64,000 bases of DNA from assembly GCA_000634115.1 (NCBI GenBank), contig JFLJ01000130.1:25702-89701 (forward strand), read 5' to 3'. Below the pieces are notes generated by a model, which saw only the letters and a list, made by a program, of their open reading frames with translations, was not told where the DNA came from and made no database searches. The position numbers and the translations under genes were made by a program. Shown here piece by piece: positions 28,188 through 37,937 of the stretch; positions within the stretch are counted from its first letter, which is position 1, and every line of letters starts with the position of its first letter. This DNA is from Prochlorococcus sp. scB241_528O2 (GTDB lineage Bacteria; Cyanobacteriota; Cyanobacteriia; PCC-6307; Cyanobiaceae).

Positions 28188-28231
28188 TTATCAGACCACT
28201 AAGTCGTAAGTTCAAATCCTGTCTACCAAAT
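28188..28231 (+). repeat. tRNA-Pro 3'-half fragment 8
   Basis: ttatcagaccactaagtcgtaagttcaaatcctgtctacca; followed by aattagttatagcagttatagccataacacta. Confidence 0.65.
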
Positions 28232-28724
28232 TAGTTATAGCAGTTATAGCCATAACACTAAGCTGATTTAAAATTCACGAAATCACTTCTTCAAGGGAAA
28301 ACTCAAGTTAAAGCTAAGTTGGTGTAAATGAATTTCTGTAATAGGTTAAAAGCAAACCTCTTTCTCTAATTTTGGATAAATTATCAATCATAGAGATATT
28401 ATTTTTGTTTTATATGCCATCAAAAAAGAGTATCTTAGAATTTGAAGAATTTTAAAAAACAGTTTTAAATTTTACTCAGGGTATTTCTTCCTTTTACAGG
28501 CAATAACTTTACCTGCAAACTAAATTTTAAGTTTTATTATTTACATAACTAATTATGAAAATAATGTTTGCTAATAATTTGAAAGTTGGATTCGCTAAAA
28601 AGTATAAATCGCGCTCAGAGAAAAAATTTTCAGAGGTTCATGGATAACTAATTTACTAGCTTGCTTTATCAAAATCAATTTATGCATTTTATCCATTTTT
28701 AAATTTAATTGTTGGTGCTCTATC

Positions 28725-28990
28725 CGTATACTTTTGTACCTCAAACCGTACATCTCATTTAGTCGAACCACTGATGTGATTAGTTAGAACATAGTTATAA
28801 GTTCAGATGCCTTCAAAACAGATCAAAACTTGTAATAAATATTTTAAGTTACAAAGATTGTTCAAATAATACAATTCAAGTCGGCTTCTATACTACTGAT
28901 GCATAAGATCACATGATGCACTAGAGAAGTTAACTCTTACTTCAATGAGCATCCTAAATCTGTAATCAGAATCCCACAAAAATTTTAAGG
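28725..28990 (+). pseudogene. decayed paralog of 722-907 gene with conserved leader
   Basis: leader identical around GTACCTCAAACCGTACATCT; coding part has frameshift and stops but ends HPKSVIRIPQKF. Confidence 0.7.
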
Positions 28991-28999
28991 TTATTTTTC

Positions 29000-29164
29000 A
29001 TGAATCTAAAAAGAACACCATTATCAATTCAAGATAAAAATTCAAGAGATCTTGATAATGCAAGTGATTATCCAACTATTGCTGATTTAATGAGAGAACA
29101 GAAAGGCTCGAATGATGATGTAAATACAGTTCACCATAGAAGAGATTTAGATTCTCTTGGTTAG
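29000..29164 (+). CDS. 54-aa paralog of 525-710 gene (MNLKRTPLSIQDKNSRDLDNASDYPTIADLMREQKG...)
   Basis: intact ORF missed by supplied track; inverted relative to 525-710. Confidence 0.65.
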   Translation: MNLKRTPLSIQDKNSRDLDNASDYPTIADLMREQKGSNDDVNTVHHRRDLDSLG

Positions 29165-29684
29165 TTGATGACTAATAGTTAGTAATTAATTCTAAATAAT
29201 TACCTTTCTAAACCTTCACTAAAGAAAGAAGAGAGACGAAAGATATCAAGTGAACTTATAAGAGAAAAGTACATCTGCAATTGAGTCTTATAAACATTCT
29301 AAAAATGAAGATATGAGAGATATAATTTAAGCTTAAGATCTATTAATGCTGGATAAAACTCAATTTAGTGAAAGTTTAATGATAAGCACTGAATTATTCT
29401 TACATATTTATTGAAAAGAGATTTATTTACTAATCCAATTAGATTTATTTCTAATTAAATTGTTTAATTTTAATATCATTATTTTTCAAAAAGAGATAAA
29501 CTAAGTCAATCTAGAAATCTATATAAATCAATTCTTAAACAATAGGAATGTTAATTTAAATATTTTTTAGTTACTTAATTACCTTATTTTTTAATCATGG
29601 GGAAATGTTTATTAAATAATTAAGAGAACGTATAGATATTCAAAAGCTTAATCAAATTTAACTGAAATGTTTCATAATGGATTT

Positions 29685-29834
29685 ATGACAGACCCAATTC
29701 TTTATATATCTATGATTTTGGGATTTGGAGGGGTTTATATATTAATCTCTTCTTTCCATGATGACGATGATGATAGTAATGATGATGGAGAAAGATATAT
29801 TTATAATCTTGAATACACTAACTTAGTAAAGTAG
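29685..29834 (+). CDS. 49-aa single-TM protein with Asp-rich stretch (FHDDDDDSNDDGE)
   Basis: short ORF. Confidence 0.45.
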   Translation: MTDPILYISMILGFGGVYILISSFHDDDDDSNDDGERYIYNLEYTNLVK

Positions 29835-29898
29835 TTGATGTGTTGTAGGTCAATCAAAAAGTTGGCATTGGTCGGGGCAAGAGTAGGTAATGCTTAAT

Positions 29899-30537
29899 TT
29901 AAAACAAACTCATTTGATCAGTTTGTTTTTCATTGATTAATTCTGATACCCATCCTTCTGTTGACCATCCCTTCATTATTGGAACTAAATCTTTTAACTC
30001 ATTAGAATCTTTTACCCATCCTGTCCATTGTTCCTCATATCCATTTGGAACTACTACAGGCATACGGTGATGAAAAGGTTTAATCAGATCATTTGGTGCT
30101 GTTGTCAAAATACAGCAACTTTCTATTTCAACTCCATCAGACGAAGTCCAATTGCTCCAAATTCCTCCTAACCAAAAAGTCTCGTAATTTTCCTTACGTA
30201 TTCGGTATTTCTTCTCCAAAAAACCACTTGCAGGTAATAAGCATCTTTTATATTTCCAACTTTCACTAAATATTTTTTTTTCTTCTAGGGTTTCTGATCT
30301 TGCATTGAATGGTCTTGGTATTTTTTTATCCAATGGGTCTTTAACCCAAGGGCAAATAAAACCCCAAGTCATGAAGGTGGTTTTCATTTTACCCTCATTC
30401 TTAAGCACCAGAACTGGATTTGTTGGTCTAATTAAACTTTGGGTTTCGTATTTTGTATCAAGTCCACTTGGATAGTCTTGTTTTAAAACTTTAGGCAACT
30501 TATCAAATTTAGTAATAAGTTCAAATCTTCCACACAT
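29899..30537 (-). CDS. SOS response-associated peptidase (SRAP/YedK/HMCES family)
   Basis: MCGRFELI start with catalytic Cys2; NARSETLEEKKIF; HHRMPVV. Confidence 0.92.
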   Translation of the reverse strand: MCGRFELITKFDKLPKVLKQDYPSGLDTKYETQSLIRPTNPVLVLKNEGKMKTTFMTWGFICPWVKDPLDKKIPRPFNARSETLEEKKIFSESWKYKRCLLPASGFLEKKYRIRKENYETFWLGGIWSNWTSSDGVEIESCCILTTAPNDLIKPFHHRMPVVVPNGYEEQWTGWVKDSNELKDLVPIMKGWSTEGWVSELINEKQTDQMSLF

Positions 30538-30633
30538 TTATTTTCTCAAAGTTTATTTAAAATACATTAAAAAAATATGAGCTTATTTCTTCGTATTTTA
30601 GCTAGACTTTTAATCATTTATAGAAAACATCTG

Positions 30634-30945
30634 CTAATTCGAGAGTGTTTCAATTTCTTTATGTACAGAAAGAAATTCTTGATCTGTTAAAACTGGTGTA
30701 ACTTCAATTTCTACGCCAAAATTATCTACCCAAATATTACTCCACCTCCAAATATTCTGATGGTTTGAAGACTCAACAATTGCCCAACCATTAGCTCCCT
30801 GAGGATTTACTACTCGATTCAAAACTTTAAACCCATCAAACTCGTCACCTTCGCATCCGCCTTCAACAAAACCAGCAAAAGCTTCTGCACCCTGCATATG
30901 ACTTTCTTGATCTGGGAATTGCCAATGTACAATGTATGTTTGCAT
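30634..30945 (-). CDS. DUF3303-like protein
   Basis: MQTYIVHWQFPDQESHMQGAEAFAGFVEGG. Confidence 0.6.
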   Translation of the reverse strand: MQTYIVHWQFPDQESHMQGAEAFAGFVEGGCEGDEFDGFKVLNRVVNPQGANGWAIVESSNHQNIWRWSNIWVDNFGVEIEVTPVLTDQEFLSVHKEIETLSN

Positions 30946-31299
30946 GACTAAAACAATTTTTTTTAATAATAATTATCAAACTTAAAAATTAAATAAAAAA
31001 TCTTTAAACACTAATTAAAAAAAAATAATTAGTAAAAGCTCTGGTTAATAAAAATCATCATTTCATCAACCTAATCGTATAGAACAAGATCATTTGTTCG
31101 AAGGTTTGAATTCTATTGCAGATATAATTAAGGTAATCAAGTCTCAGAGAATATAAAATTAAACCACTCAAGAAAAAAGGGTTTAAGTAAAAAATTACTC
31201 ATTAAATGGGTTTCTAGATATTAGGCAACTTTATCCTAGATAACTTTTAATTTTGGTGGAAGATAAATATATCATCTATCCGATTAAAATTAGACAAAA

Positions 31300-31460
31300 A
31301 AAAAGACTCTTGCGAGCCTAGGTGATGGGGATCCCTATAATGACAAATTAAACAAAAACTAACAACCCCATCAATAGGAATTTCTTATGACTCACAAACA
31401 CCATATGTAGTGCTAGTATTATTGAAAGGCTGGGTGATGGGGATTATCCCGCTTTTTGGT
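31300..31460 (+). ncRNA. candidate structured RNA with repeated GGTGATGGGGAT
   Basis: 12-mer at 31321 and 31433; GATGGGG (31324) pairs CCCCATC (31366); GGGATTATCCC + GCTTTTT terminator-like end; no ORF. Confidence 0.4.
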
Positions 31461-31857
31461 TAGGAATGATCAAAAATTATTTGGCTACAAAAATATATAT
31501 AACCTTATTATTAATGTTGAGATTGAAAGTTAAGTACGCAAAAACTACCAATTAATACATTGCAAATCAAACTATAATGAATCACTATGATTAAAGTATG
31601 AATCACTTCTTCTTATTCCTAATTTGATATTGCAGAATAGCTTTTAGATGTTGCACTTCTTTTTATAAATTCTCAATTTTTTTTCTAATTCCTTATTTGT
31701 AGACATTTTTACTATCAAATTATTAAACTCCAGCGTTTGTTGAATTAAATAGGGAATTTCCTTAGTTTTTCGTTTTTAGACCAATAAGTATAAGCGCTTA
31801 TTGATAAGGGGAATTTCTATCGATAAATTAGGCAGAATATTATTTTAGGGGAAATTC

Positions 31858-32001
31858 ATGAGTGGAGATTATGAGACATTAGAAATCAATCAACCAAAAA
31901 TATCATATTTTCAGAAAAGACCAGAAAATAATAAAGAATATTTAGATGAATTAATCAACAAAATTGAAGATATAAAAAACAACATCTCCAAAGCATCTTA
32001 A
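31858..32001 (+). CDS. 47-aa small protein (MSGDYETLEINQPKISYFQKRPENNKEYLDEL...)
   Basis: short ORF. Confidence 0.5.
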   Translation: MSGDYETLEINQPKISYFQKRPENNKEYLDELINKIEDIKNNISKAS

Positions 32002-32122
32002 TGAAAGGAAAAGTGCAAAAAAATTTGACGAACTTGTAAAATAAAATGTCTACAAAGACCAGCTAGCTAATATATATATGTATTTATTGAAAAGAAGTTT
32101 TATGACAAAATAAAGTACACTA

Positions 32123-32353
32123 ATGAGCTCAAATTTCCTATCAAACATTCTAATCGCCACAAACATTATTCTAGTTATTGGTTCTTTTGCAATTGTTTTA
32201 AAGCTCTCACCAATAACAAATTTACTTCAATTGAAAAATCTATTTATTAAATATTTAAAACATCAAATTGATCGAGAAACACTTATCAAAAAGCTAAAAT
32301 TAATTAAAAGAGCAAATCCATATATTATTTGCGATTCTATTCTTAAAAGTTAA
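32123..32353 (+). CDS. small membrane protein, 76 aa
   Basis: ORF track. Confidence 0.5.
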   Translation: MSSNFLSNILIATNIILVIGSFAIVLKLSPITNLLQLKNLFIKYLKHQIDRETLIKKLKLIKRANPYIICDSILKS

Positions 32354-32384
32354 AAAGGAGGAAAGAAAAATATTTAAAAAATTC

Positions 32385-32636
32385 ATGCCTAATACATATA
32401 CCAAATTTGAAGGAATACATATTCTTCTTGGAAAGTTAAAAATTTTAATTTTTTTCTTTTTCTTATCCCAAAATATAAATTATTATTCATATGCACATAT
32501 GAGAGGAACATTTTCTTCAGAACAAAATGCTGTTAAAAGATCTTTAGAACTTGGTTGCGAAGGAATACATAAGAACAAAGATAAATGGCTTCCATGCGAA
32601 AACGAAAAAGAATTACATAAGTACTTAAGGAAATAG
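32385..32636 (+). CDS. DUF3721-like small protein
   Basis: LELGCEGIHKNKDKWLPC, paralog of 17715-17927. Confidence 0.65.
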   Translation: MPNTYTKFEGIHILLGKLKILIFFFFLSQNINYYSYAHMRGTFSSEQNAVKRSLELGCEGIHKNKDKWLPCENEKELHKYLRK

Positions 32637-32897
32637 ATGAAAAAAATTAAAACAAAAAAAAGGAACCTACACAGAACAACTGCAGTAATTTCTTCAATAC
32701 CTTTGCTTATTACTATTATATCAGGGACTATCTATAGTTTTCTTCAACCATTAGAAGTAGATGCTTTTTGGTTGATCAAATGGCATACAGGTGATTTTGG
32801 CATTATTAATTTGCAACCTTTTTATTCTATATTTCTTGGTATTACTTCTATAATTTCCGTAATATCTGGCATTAGATTATTAAGAGAAAATTATTAA
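32637..32897 (+). CDS. PepSY-associated-TM-like protein
   Basis: NLHRTTAVISSIPLLITIISGTIYSF...WLIKWHTGDFG. Confidence 0.6.
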   Translation: MKKIKTKKRNLHRTTAVISSIPLLITIISGTIYSFLQPLEVDAFWLIKWHTGDFGIINLQPFYSIFLGITSIISVISGIRLLRENY

Positions 32898-33228
32898 ATT
32901 TTGCAAACTATAGATTAAAGTCTAATTAATAAGTAGCATTTCTTAGCCGCTCACTAAGAAAACATTCTTACCAGTAACATTGTCGCAATACCTATATAAG
33001 GATATTTTTTAATTCTTAATTTAGTATTTGAAATCCATGAAAAGTATCTATGGGATTTATTAAGTGGAACTTCTTTCTTCTAGGTAGTAAGCCCAAATCC
33101 TCCAATCTTTTAGCTTCGCCCATAATTTTTTAAATTGATTTATGTATAAATATAAAAAATTAAGTGCTAATAATTAGAGTGAATATTAAAAAAGTCCCCC
33201 TTTACGACTAAAGGTAATTATTTTCAAT

Positions 33229-33348
33229 TTATTTAGCCTTCTTTAAATATAGATTTTTTGTATTTGCCTGATCTGATGTAAATAACAAAATTAATATAGT
33301 CCCAACCAAAAATGAGAAAATCATTGTTAAACCAATAATCTCAACCAT
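33229..33348 (-). CDS. 39-aa single-TM protein, copy 3 (MVEIIGLTMIFSFLVGTILILLFTSDQANTKNLYLKKAK)
   Basis: SD-ANTKN-YLK signature shared with copies 1 and 2. Confidence 0.6.
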   Translation of the reverse strand: MVEIIGLTMIFSFLVGTILILLFTSDQANTKNLYLKKAK

Positions 33349-33532
33349 TTTACCAGGCAAATAATTTATAAACATAATTAATAGATCTGTTATTTTAAAG
33401 CTAGCAAGTGTATTTATTATGTAAAGTAAGTATTCTTCCTTAAATTTAAAAAAGAAGTTATTAAGTGTTCCTAACCTTTATCAAATTTTTATCAGACTGG
33501 AATAAGTCTTGTTCTAGCCGGTCAAAAATTCG

Positions 33533-33835
33533 TTACTTAGCTACTCCTATTTTCTTAAGTAATTTTAGGTAAGGTAATGCCCAATTACCAAAGGTAAAAG
33601 ATATTTTCGTATTTGTTGCATTTGGAATTAATGATTTAGAACGTAGAGATGCTAACTTTAAAAATTGTTTGATAGTTTCTGATTCGAGAGTATCTATATA
33701 TAATTTTTTTTGAATAGCTCCATCTTTCTTCTGGGGCAAATAATTTTCTATAAACCATAAAATTTGATCTAACTTTGATTTATTGGTTGAGGCTTTTAAT
33801 TGTTTAGATTTATTTTTAAACATCCTTATCTCCAT
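33533..33835 (-). CDS. hypothetical protein, 100 aa
   Basis: ORF track. Confidence 0.55.
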   Translation of the reverse strand: MEIRMFKNKSKQLKASTNKSKLDQILWFIENYLPQKKDGAIQKKLYIDTLESETIKQFLKLASLRSKSLIPNATNTKISFTFGNWALPYLKLLKKIGVAK

Positions 33836-34017
33836 AAAATTTTCTTAACTAAATTTGCCATTTATATATTTCAAAGCAATAGTTTAAACATTAATTTTAG
33901 GTTCCTTTAATAATCAAGCATAGGATGAATGATCATTTAAAAATTATATAATTTATATATTTTTTCACAAAAAAAGAGGTTTCAAATACCTCTCTTTTTG
34001 ATCAATTGGAAAAAAAA

Positions 34018-34188
34018 TTAATTTTTAGATTCTTTCAATCTAAGTTCTTCTTGTACTTGTCTTATTCTTTCTTCAAATACTGATCTTCTATATGGAGTAA
34101 CTTCTCCATTTTTAGTTGCCAAAAGTTGGGCCTCATAAAGCCTATTGGCTTTGTTGATTTTTTCTCTTATTCTTAAGAGGTTATTCAT
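34018..34188 (-). CDS. 56-aa coiled-coil-like small protein
   Basis: MNNLLRIREKINKANRLYEAQLLATKNGEVTPYRRSVFEERIRQVQEELRLKESKN. Confidence 0.6.
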   Translation of the reverse strand: MNNLLRIREKINKANRLYEAQLLATKNGEVTPYRRSVFEERIRQVQEELRLKESKN

Positions 34189-34471
34189 GATCTTATGCAG
34201 TTAATGAGAATCCCGTTCCATATTCTCATGTCATGCGTCCATAGATATAAACTTGGATGAACGTATATTGAGAATAACACTTCCATAAAAATTACATGAG
34301 AGTAATTTTTACTATTTTTTTCGTAATCAATAAATAATGAATAAATGCAAAAAATAATCTCTGAATTTAAGCTATTTCTTTAAAAAATCCTTAATTTTAA
34401 TTTTAGAAAATTAAAGATTTCATAAAAATACAGAGCGACTTTCCTAATAGAGTCTATTGATATTGAGTAGA

Positions 34472-34747
34472 TTATGATAAGAAAATGGTCTGCGATCCAT
34501 CGTTGTTATCCTGTATCAATATTTTTTTATCTGGAAAAAATTCTGATAATATTCTTTTCAAATTAGAATTATCAGAAGGAATTATATTATTAGTAATCTT
34601 TGAATTAATTTTCCAATTTTCATCTACAAATAGCTCTTTATTGTCATTATTTTGTGTTTCAATAGAAGTCTTATTTAGAATCTTAAGTAACAATTCGGAA
34701 TTATGATCTCTAATTTTTTCATGGTTATCTTTGAAATTTTCAATCAT
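34472..34747 (-). CDS. hypothetical protein, 91 aa
   Basis: ORF track; preferred over antisense 34485-34706. Confidence 0.5.
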   Translation of the reverse strand: MIENFKDNHEKIRDHNSELLLKILNKTSIETQNNDNKELFVDENWKINSKITNNIIPSDNSNLKRILSEFFPDKKILIQDNNDGSQTIFLS

Positions 34748-34971
34748 TATTTGGAAATCTTATGCTTCTAAATATTGCTTGAAAAATTTTGATAATACAA
34801 GGTATTAATTACCTAAAAAATTTTTCTCTAAAAAATCAGAATAAAATTAAAATATTTTTTGTAAAAAATTTAAAATTAGAAATTTCTAGAAACTAATATT
34901 AATTAAAGATGAATTAATTATTTACATCTCTTTTTAACTTGTTAAGTTTCATATAAAAGGAATCGGAAACA

Positions 34972-35103
34972 ATGCCAAGAGTAATTAACAAAAAAATAAG
35001 ATTTTTAAGATGGTTAAACTCAGGAATGATTTTACCATTTGTTTTTATGGCTGCTACTTCCTCAATTATTCTTTATGGACTTTTATTTATTCTAATAAAA
35101 TAG
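34972..35103 (+). CDS. 43-aa small membrane protein
   Basis: MPRVINKKIRFLRWLNSGMILPFVFMAATSSIILYGLLFILIK. Confidence 0.5.
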   Translation: MPRVINKKIRFLRWLNSGMILPFVFMAATSSIILYGLLFILIK

Positions 35104-35112
35104 CTTTATAAT

Positions 35113-35247
35113 TTAAGCAGCTAAGTTTTCCTCAGATTTTGACATAATCATTGATGCTTTTTTTAGTAAACTAACCACTTCTTTTCTTCCAACTGCATTA
35201 TCAACTTGACGCATTATTTCAGAATATTTTTTATTTATTTTTTTCAT
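35113..35247 (-). CDS. 44-aa small protein
   Basis: MKKINKKYSEIMRQVDNAVGRKEVVSLLKKASMIMSKSEENLAA. Confidence 0.5.
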   Translation of the reverse strand: MKKINKKYSEIMRQVDNAVGRKEVVSLLKKASMIMSKSEENLAA

Positions 35248-35456
35248 AAAAAATTTTAATTTATTCCAAAATTACAACAAGATTAGATAAAGTCAATCGT
35301 AAATAATTCTCATATTTTATTTTTGTTAATCTTTTAATGAAAACATTTTTTGATCCTTTTATTATCCATTAAAGATTTTTTAATTCATGCTTACAAAGAG
35401 GCATAAATAAACCAATGCCATAGATAAATGAATATTAAACATACGAATCCTTGTAA

Positions 35457-35672
35457 TTAAGCCAAATTCAATGATTTAAAAACATAAAATAAAACTCCGA
35501 TTAAGACTACTATTACAGCTACATAAAAAAGAAAAGGGATAATTGGATATTTATATATTGTGGACCTAACTTTTTGCTGTATAGCTTTTTTATCGAGTTC
35601 AGGCAAATTTATATCTTTATTTTTTTCTCTAGGCGGAATTCCTAAATTTTTTCTTCTCTTTGCTTCTCCCAT
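35457..35672 (-). CDS. DUF2839-like protein
   Basis: MGEAKRRKNLGIPPREK plus C-terminal TM; start corrected from 35699. Confidence 0.75.
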   Translation of the reverse strand: MGEAKRRKNLGIPPREKNKDINLPELDKKAIQQKVRSTIYKYPIIPFLFYVAVIVVLIGVLFYVFKSLNLA

Positions 35673-35674
35673 AA

Positions 35675-35911
35675 TTAATACTGAGGTATACCCATACATT
35701 TTAAATAATTATTATCAGCTAAATCTAAAATTTGATTCCATTCTTCACGAGATGCTTCTAATGGGTCTTTAAAATCTTTTTCAAACTTAAGGATACATCT
35801 TTTTTCTATATTTTCTGGGGAATTATAATTCCTTAAAAAATTTATACTCAAATAAGATAATGATGAAAAAACTATAATTATATTAGCAATACTAAAACGA
35901 TTCATATCCAA
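35675..35911 (-). CDS. hypothetical protein, 78 aa
   Basis: ORF track. Confidence 0.45.
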   Translation of the reverse strand: MDMNRFSIANIIIVFSSLSYLSINFLRNYNSPENIEKRCILKFEKDFKDPLEASREEWNQILDLADNNYLKCMGIPQY

Positions 35912-36177
35912 AATGATTCTTCCATAGTTGAGAAATCAACTTTGTGACTTTTAATCCATTCACTATTTGCTTGAACAAACTTTTGAATATTTCCCTCAGG
36001 AGCCTGATGGATGCAAATAACTTTTTTGGGATCATTTTTACTGAAACCTCTAAAAAGTGGCTTAATATCAAATTCAGAATGTCTTCTATCTGCTTCTTTA
36101 CTGTCAAAAATTTTTACCCATTCTTTAAATTCACTTTTAATCTTAAAAGAAATTACAGTTGTTATTGTTCTAGACAT
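35902..36177 (-). CDS. DUF3764-like protein
   Basis: FKEWVKIFDSKEADRRHSEFDIKPLFRGFSKNDPKKVICIHQAPEGNIQKFVQANSEW. Confidence 0.6.
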   Translation of the reverse strand: MSRTITTVISFKIKSEFKEWVKIFDSKEADRRHSEFDIKPLFRGFSKNDPKKVICIHQAPEGNIQKFVQANSEWIKSHKVDFSTMEESFWI

Positions 36178-36617
36178 AAATAATAAGTAAATTTAATTTT
36201 ATTATAAAAGGAGTTTGAAAAATTATTTCCAAAATTTATGAACCATTATTAGTAATAAATTATGCATTTGTGTATATACTAAATCTTAGATTTTTGAGTT
36301 GCTTAAACCTAGAAACTTGGAATTATGCAAATCAATAAATCTGCTTCAAAAAAAGATAATAAAAAATCTACTTTTGAGTTTTTAACTTTGAAGAATATTT
36401 TAGATTTACAATGTATGTTGCTAATATAGATAATATCAAAAAAAACAATAAGCTTTCTAAGGTGGATTGTGGCATGATCATAATTAGTAAAAAATAATAT
36501 TATATTTCTAGAAAAACGAATTCTGAAAAAAAATCAACCCTCTAATTATTTTTTATTTTCAAATTAATAATTAATATTAAAAAATCTTTTAGATAAAAGT
36601 TTTTTTATTTTTTATAA

Positions 36618-37937
36618 TTAACCAATTCCAAAAAATGAATTTGCAATAAACAACAAACTAAATAAAGTTAAGAAAATTAATCCTATCCAACATATTATCT
36701 TTAGAAACAATCCATATCTATGTTTAATTGGCACCAGTTTACTATTTATAGTATCCATTGCCATCCATGCGAATAACGGTGCCGTAAGGAAACTTCCAGT
36801 CATTGCAGCAAATACAAAATCCTTTACTCCTATACCACCAGACCTTGCAATCAGCAGAGCTATTAATGATGAAAAGATATGCACAATCATCCAAAGTTGA
36901 AATCTATTTCTCTCAGTCTTGGAATCCATGTGCCCAAAGTCAGTGCCACTCAATAATCCTTGAATAGCAGAAATACTTCTCGGATATGCATCTAGGCAAG
37001 TAATTGTAGTGCTAAACATTGCAGAAAATGCGGCAGGTATAATGATCCATTTGGACCAATCACCAATGGATTTGGTGTAGAGGAGTATTAACTTTTGAGC
37101 AAATGAGACTCCACTCCCAGAAAGCATTCCATCTCCAGTGCCATACATAGTTATTGCTCCAAGAGTAAGAAAAAAAACAGCTGTAACAACAGTGATTGTA
37201 TAACCGAGATTAAAATCAAATTCTGCTTCACTGATATTTGGTGTATATTTTGAATCTTTTGCTCTTGAAAACATCCATAAAGAAGGCCAAACACATAACT
37301 CTACTGGGCAAGGCATCCATCCCATTAGAGGTATCAAAAAAGCTAAATTTGTTAACTTCCATGGGCTGATTTCTGGTTCAAAAAAACTCGTACTTAGAGA
37401 CTCATTTATTGAACCTTTTAATAAGAGTGATAGCACTGCAAATAATGTTAAAAAAGTTAGTAGAGATACTAAAATTTTTGAAATTCTATCAAGGGCTTTA
37501 TATTTGCCAAGAATTAATATTATTCCAGAGACAACAAGGATTCCTATAGACAAATCCATAGGAGGGAAAGAAGAGAAAAAGGGAATATTAGTTAATAGAA
37601 CACCAGAAACAAAACTTACAGCAGCAATCGTAAAAGTTCCTGTAATTAGACTAACTATTAGAAATAAAGGAAGATAATAAGAATTCCTCTCTTTGAAACC
37701 TTCTAATAATGATTTACCAGTAGATGCAGTAAATCTAGTCCCTACCAACAAGAATGGGTATTTCAATAGATTAGTAAGAAGGATTAGGCCTACTAGAGAA
37801 AATCCAAACCTCGCACCAGCCGTCGTTGATGACAACAAATGTGAACCGCCAATAGCCGCTCCTGCAAGTAAAATTCCTGGACCCAAACTTTTTTGTATTC
37901 GTTTTGTTAAATTCATGTTTTTAATCAAATAATTCAA
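36618..37937 (-). CDS. Nramp-related (APC fold) transporter lacking canonical metal motifs
   Basis: LGPGILLAGAAIGGSHLLSSTTAGARFGF; TM6 has GWMPCPVEL rather than MPH. Confidence 0.75.
   Translation of the reverse strand: MNYLIKNMNLTKRIQKSLGPGILLAGAAIGGSHLLSSTTAGARFGFSLVGLILLTNLLKYPFLLVGTRFTASTGKSLLEGFKERNSYYLPLFLIVSLITGTFTIAAVSFVSGVLLTNIPFFSSFPPMDLSIGILVVSGIILILGKYKALDRISKILVSLLTFLTLFAVLSLLLKGSINESLSTSFFEPEISPWKLTNLAFLIPLMGWMPCPVELCVWPSLWMFSRAKDSKYTPNISEAEFDFNLGYTITVVTAVFFLTLGAITMYGTGDGMLSGSGVSFAQKLILLYTKSIGDWSKWIIIPAAFSAMFSTTITCLDAYPRSISAIQGLLSGTDFGHMDSKTERNRFQLWMIVHIFSSLIALLIARSGGIGVKDFVFAAMTGSFLTAPLFAWMAMDTINSKLVPIKHRYGLFLKIICWIGLIFLTLFSLLFIANSFFGIG

Noticed and set aside
33199-33214. CCTTTACGACTAAAGG hairpin as another cassette copy
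   Set aside because: Simple terminator-like hairpin after the 33229-33348 gene; lacks the TTGACAGTCGATCT core.
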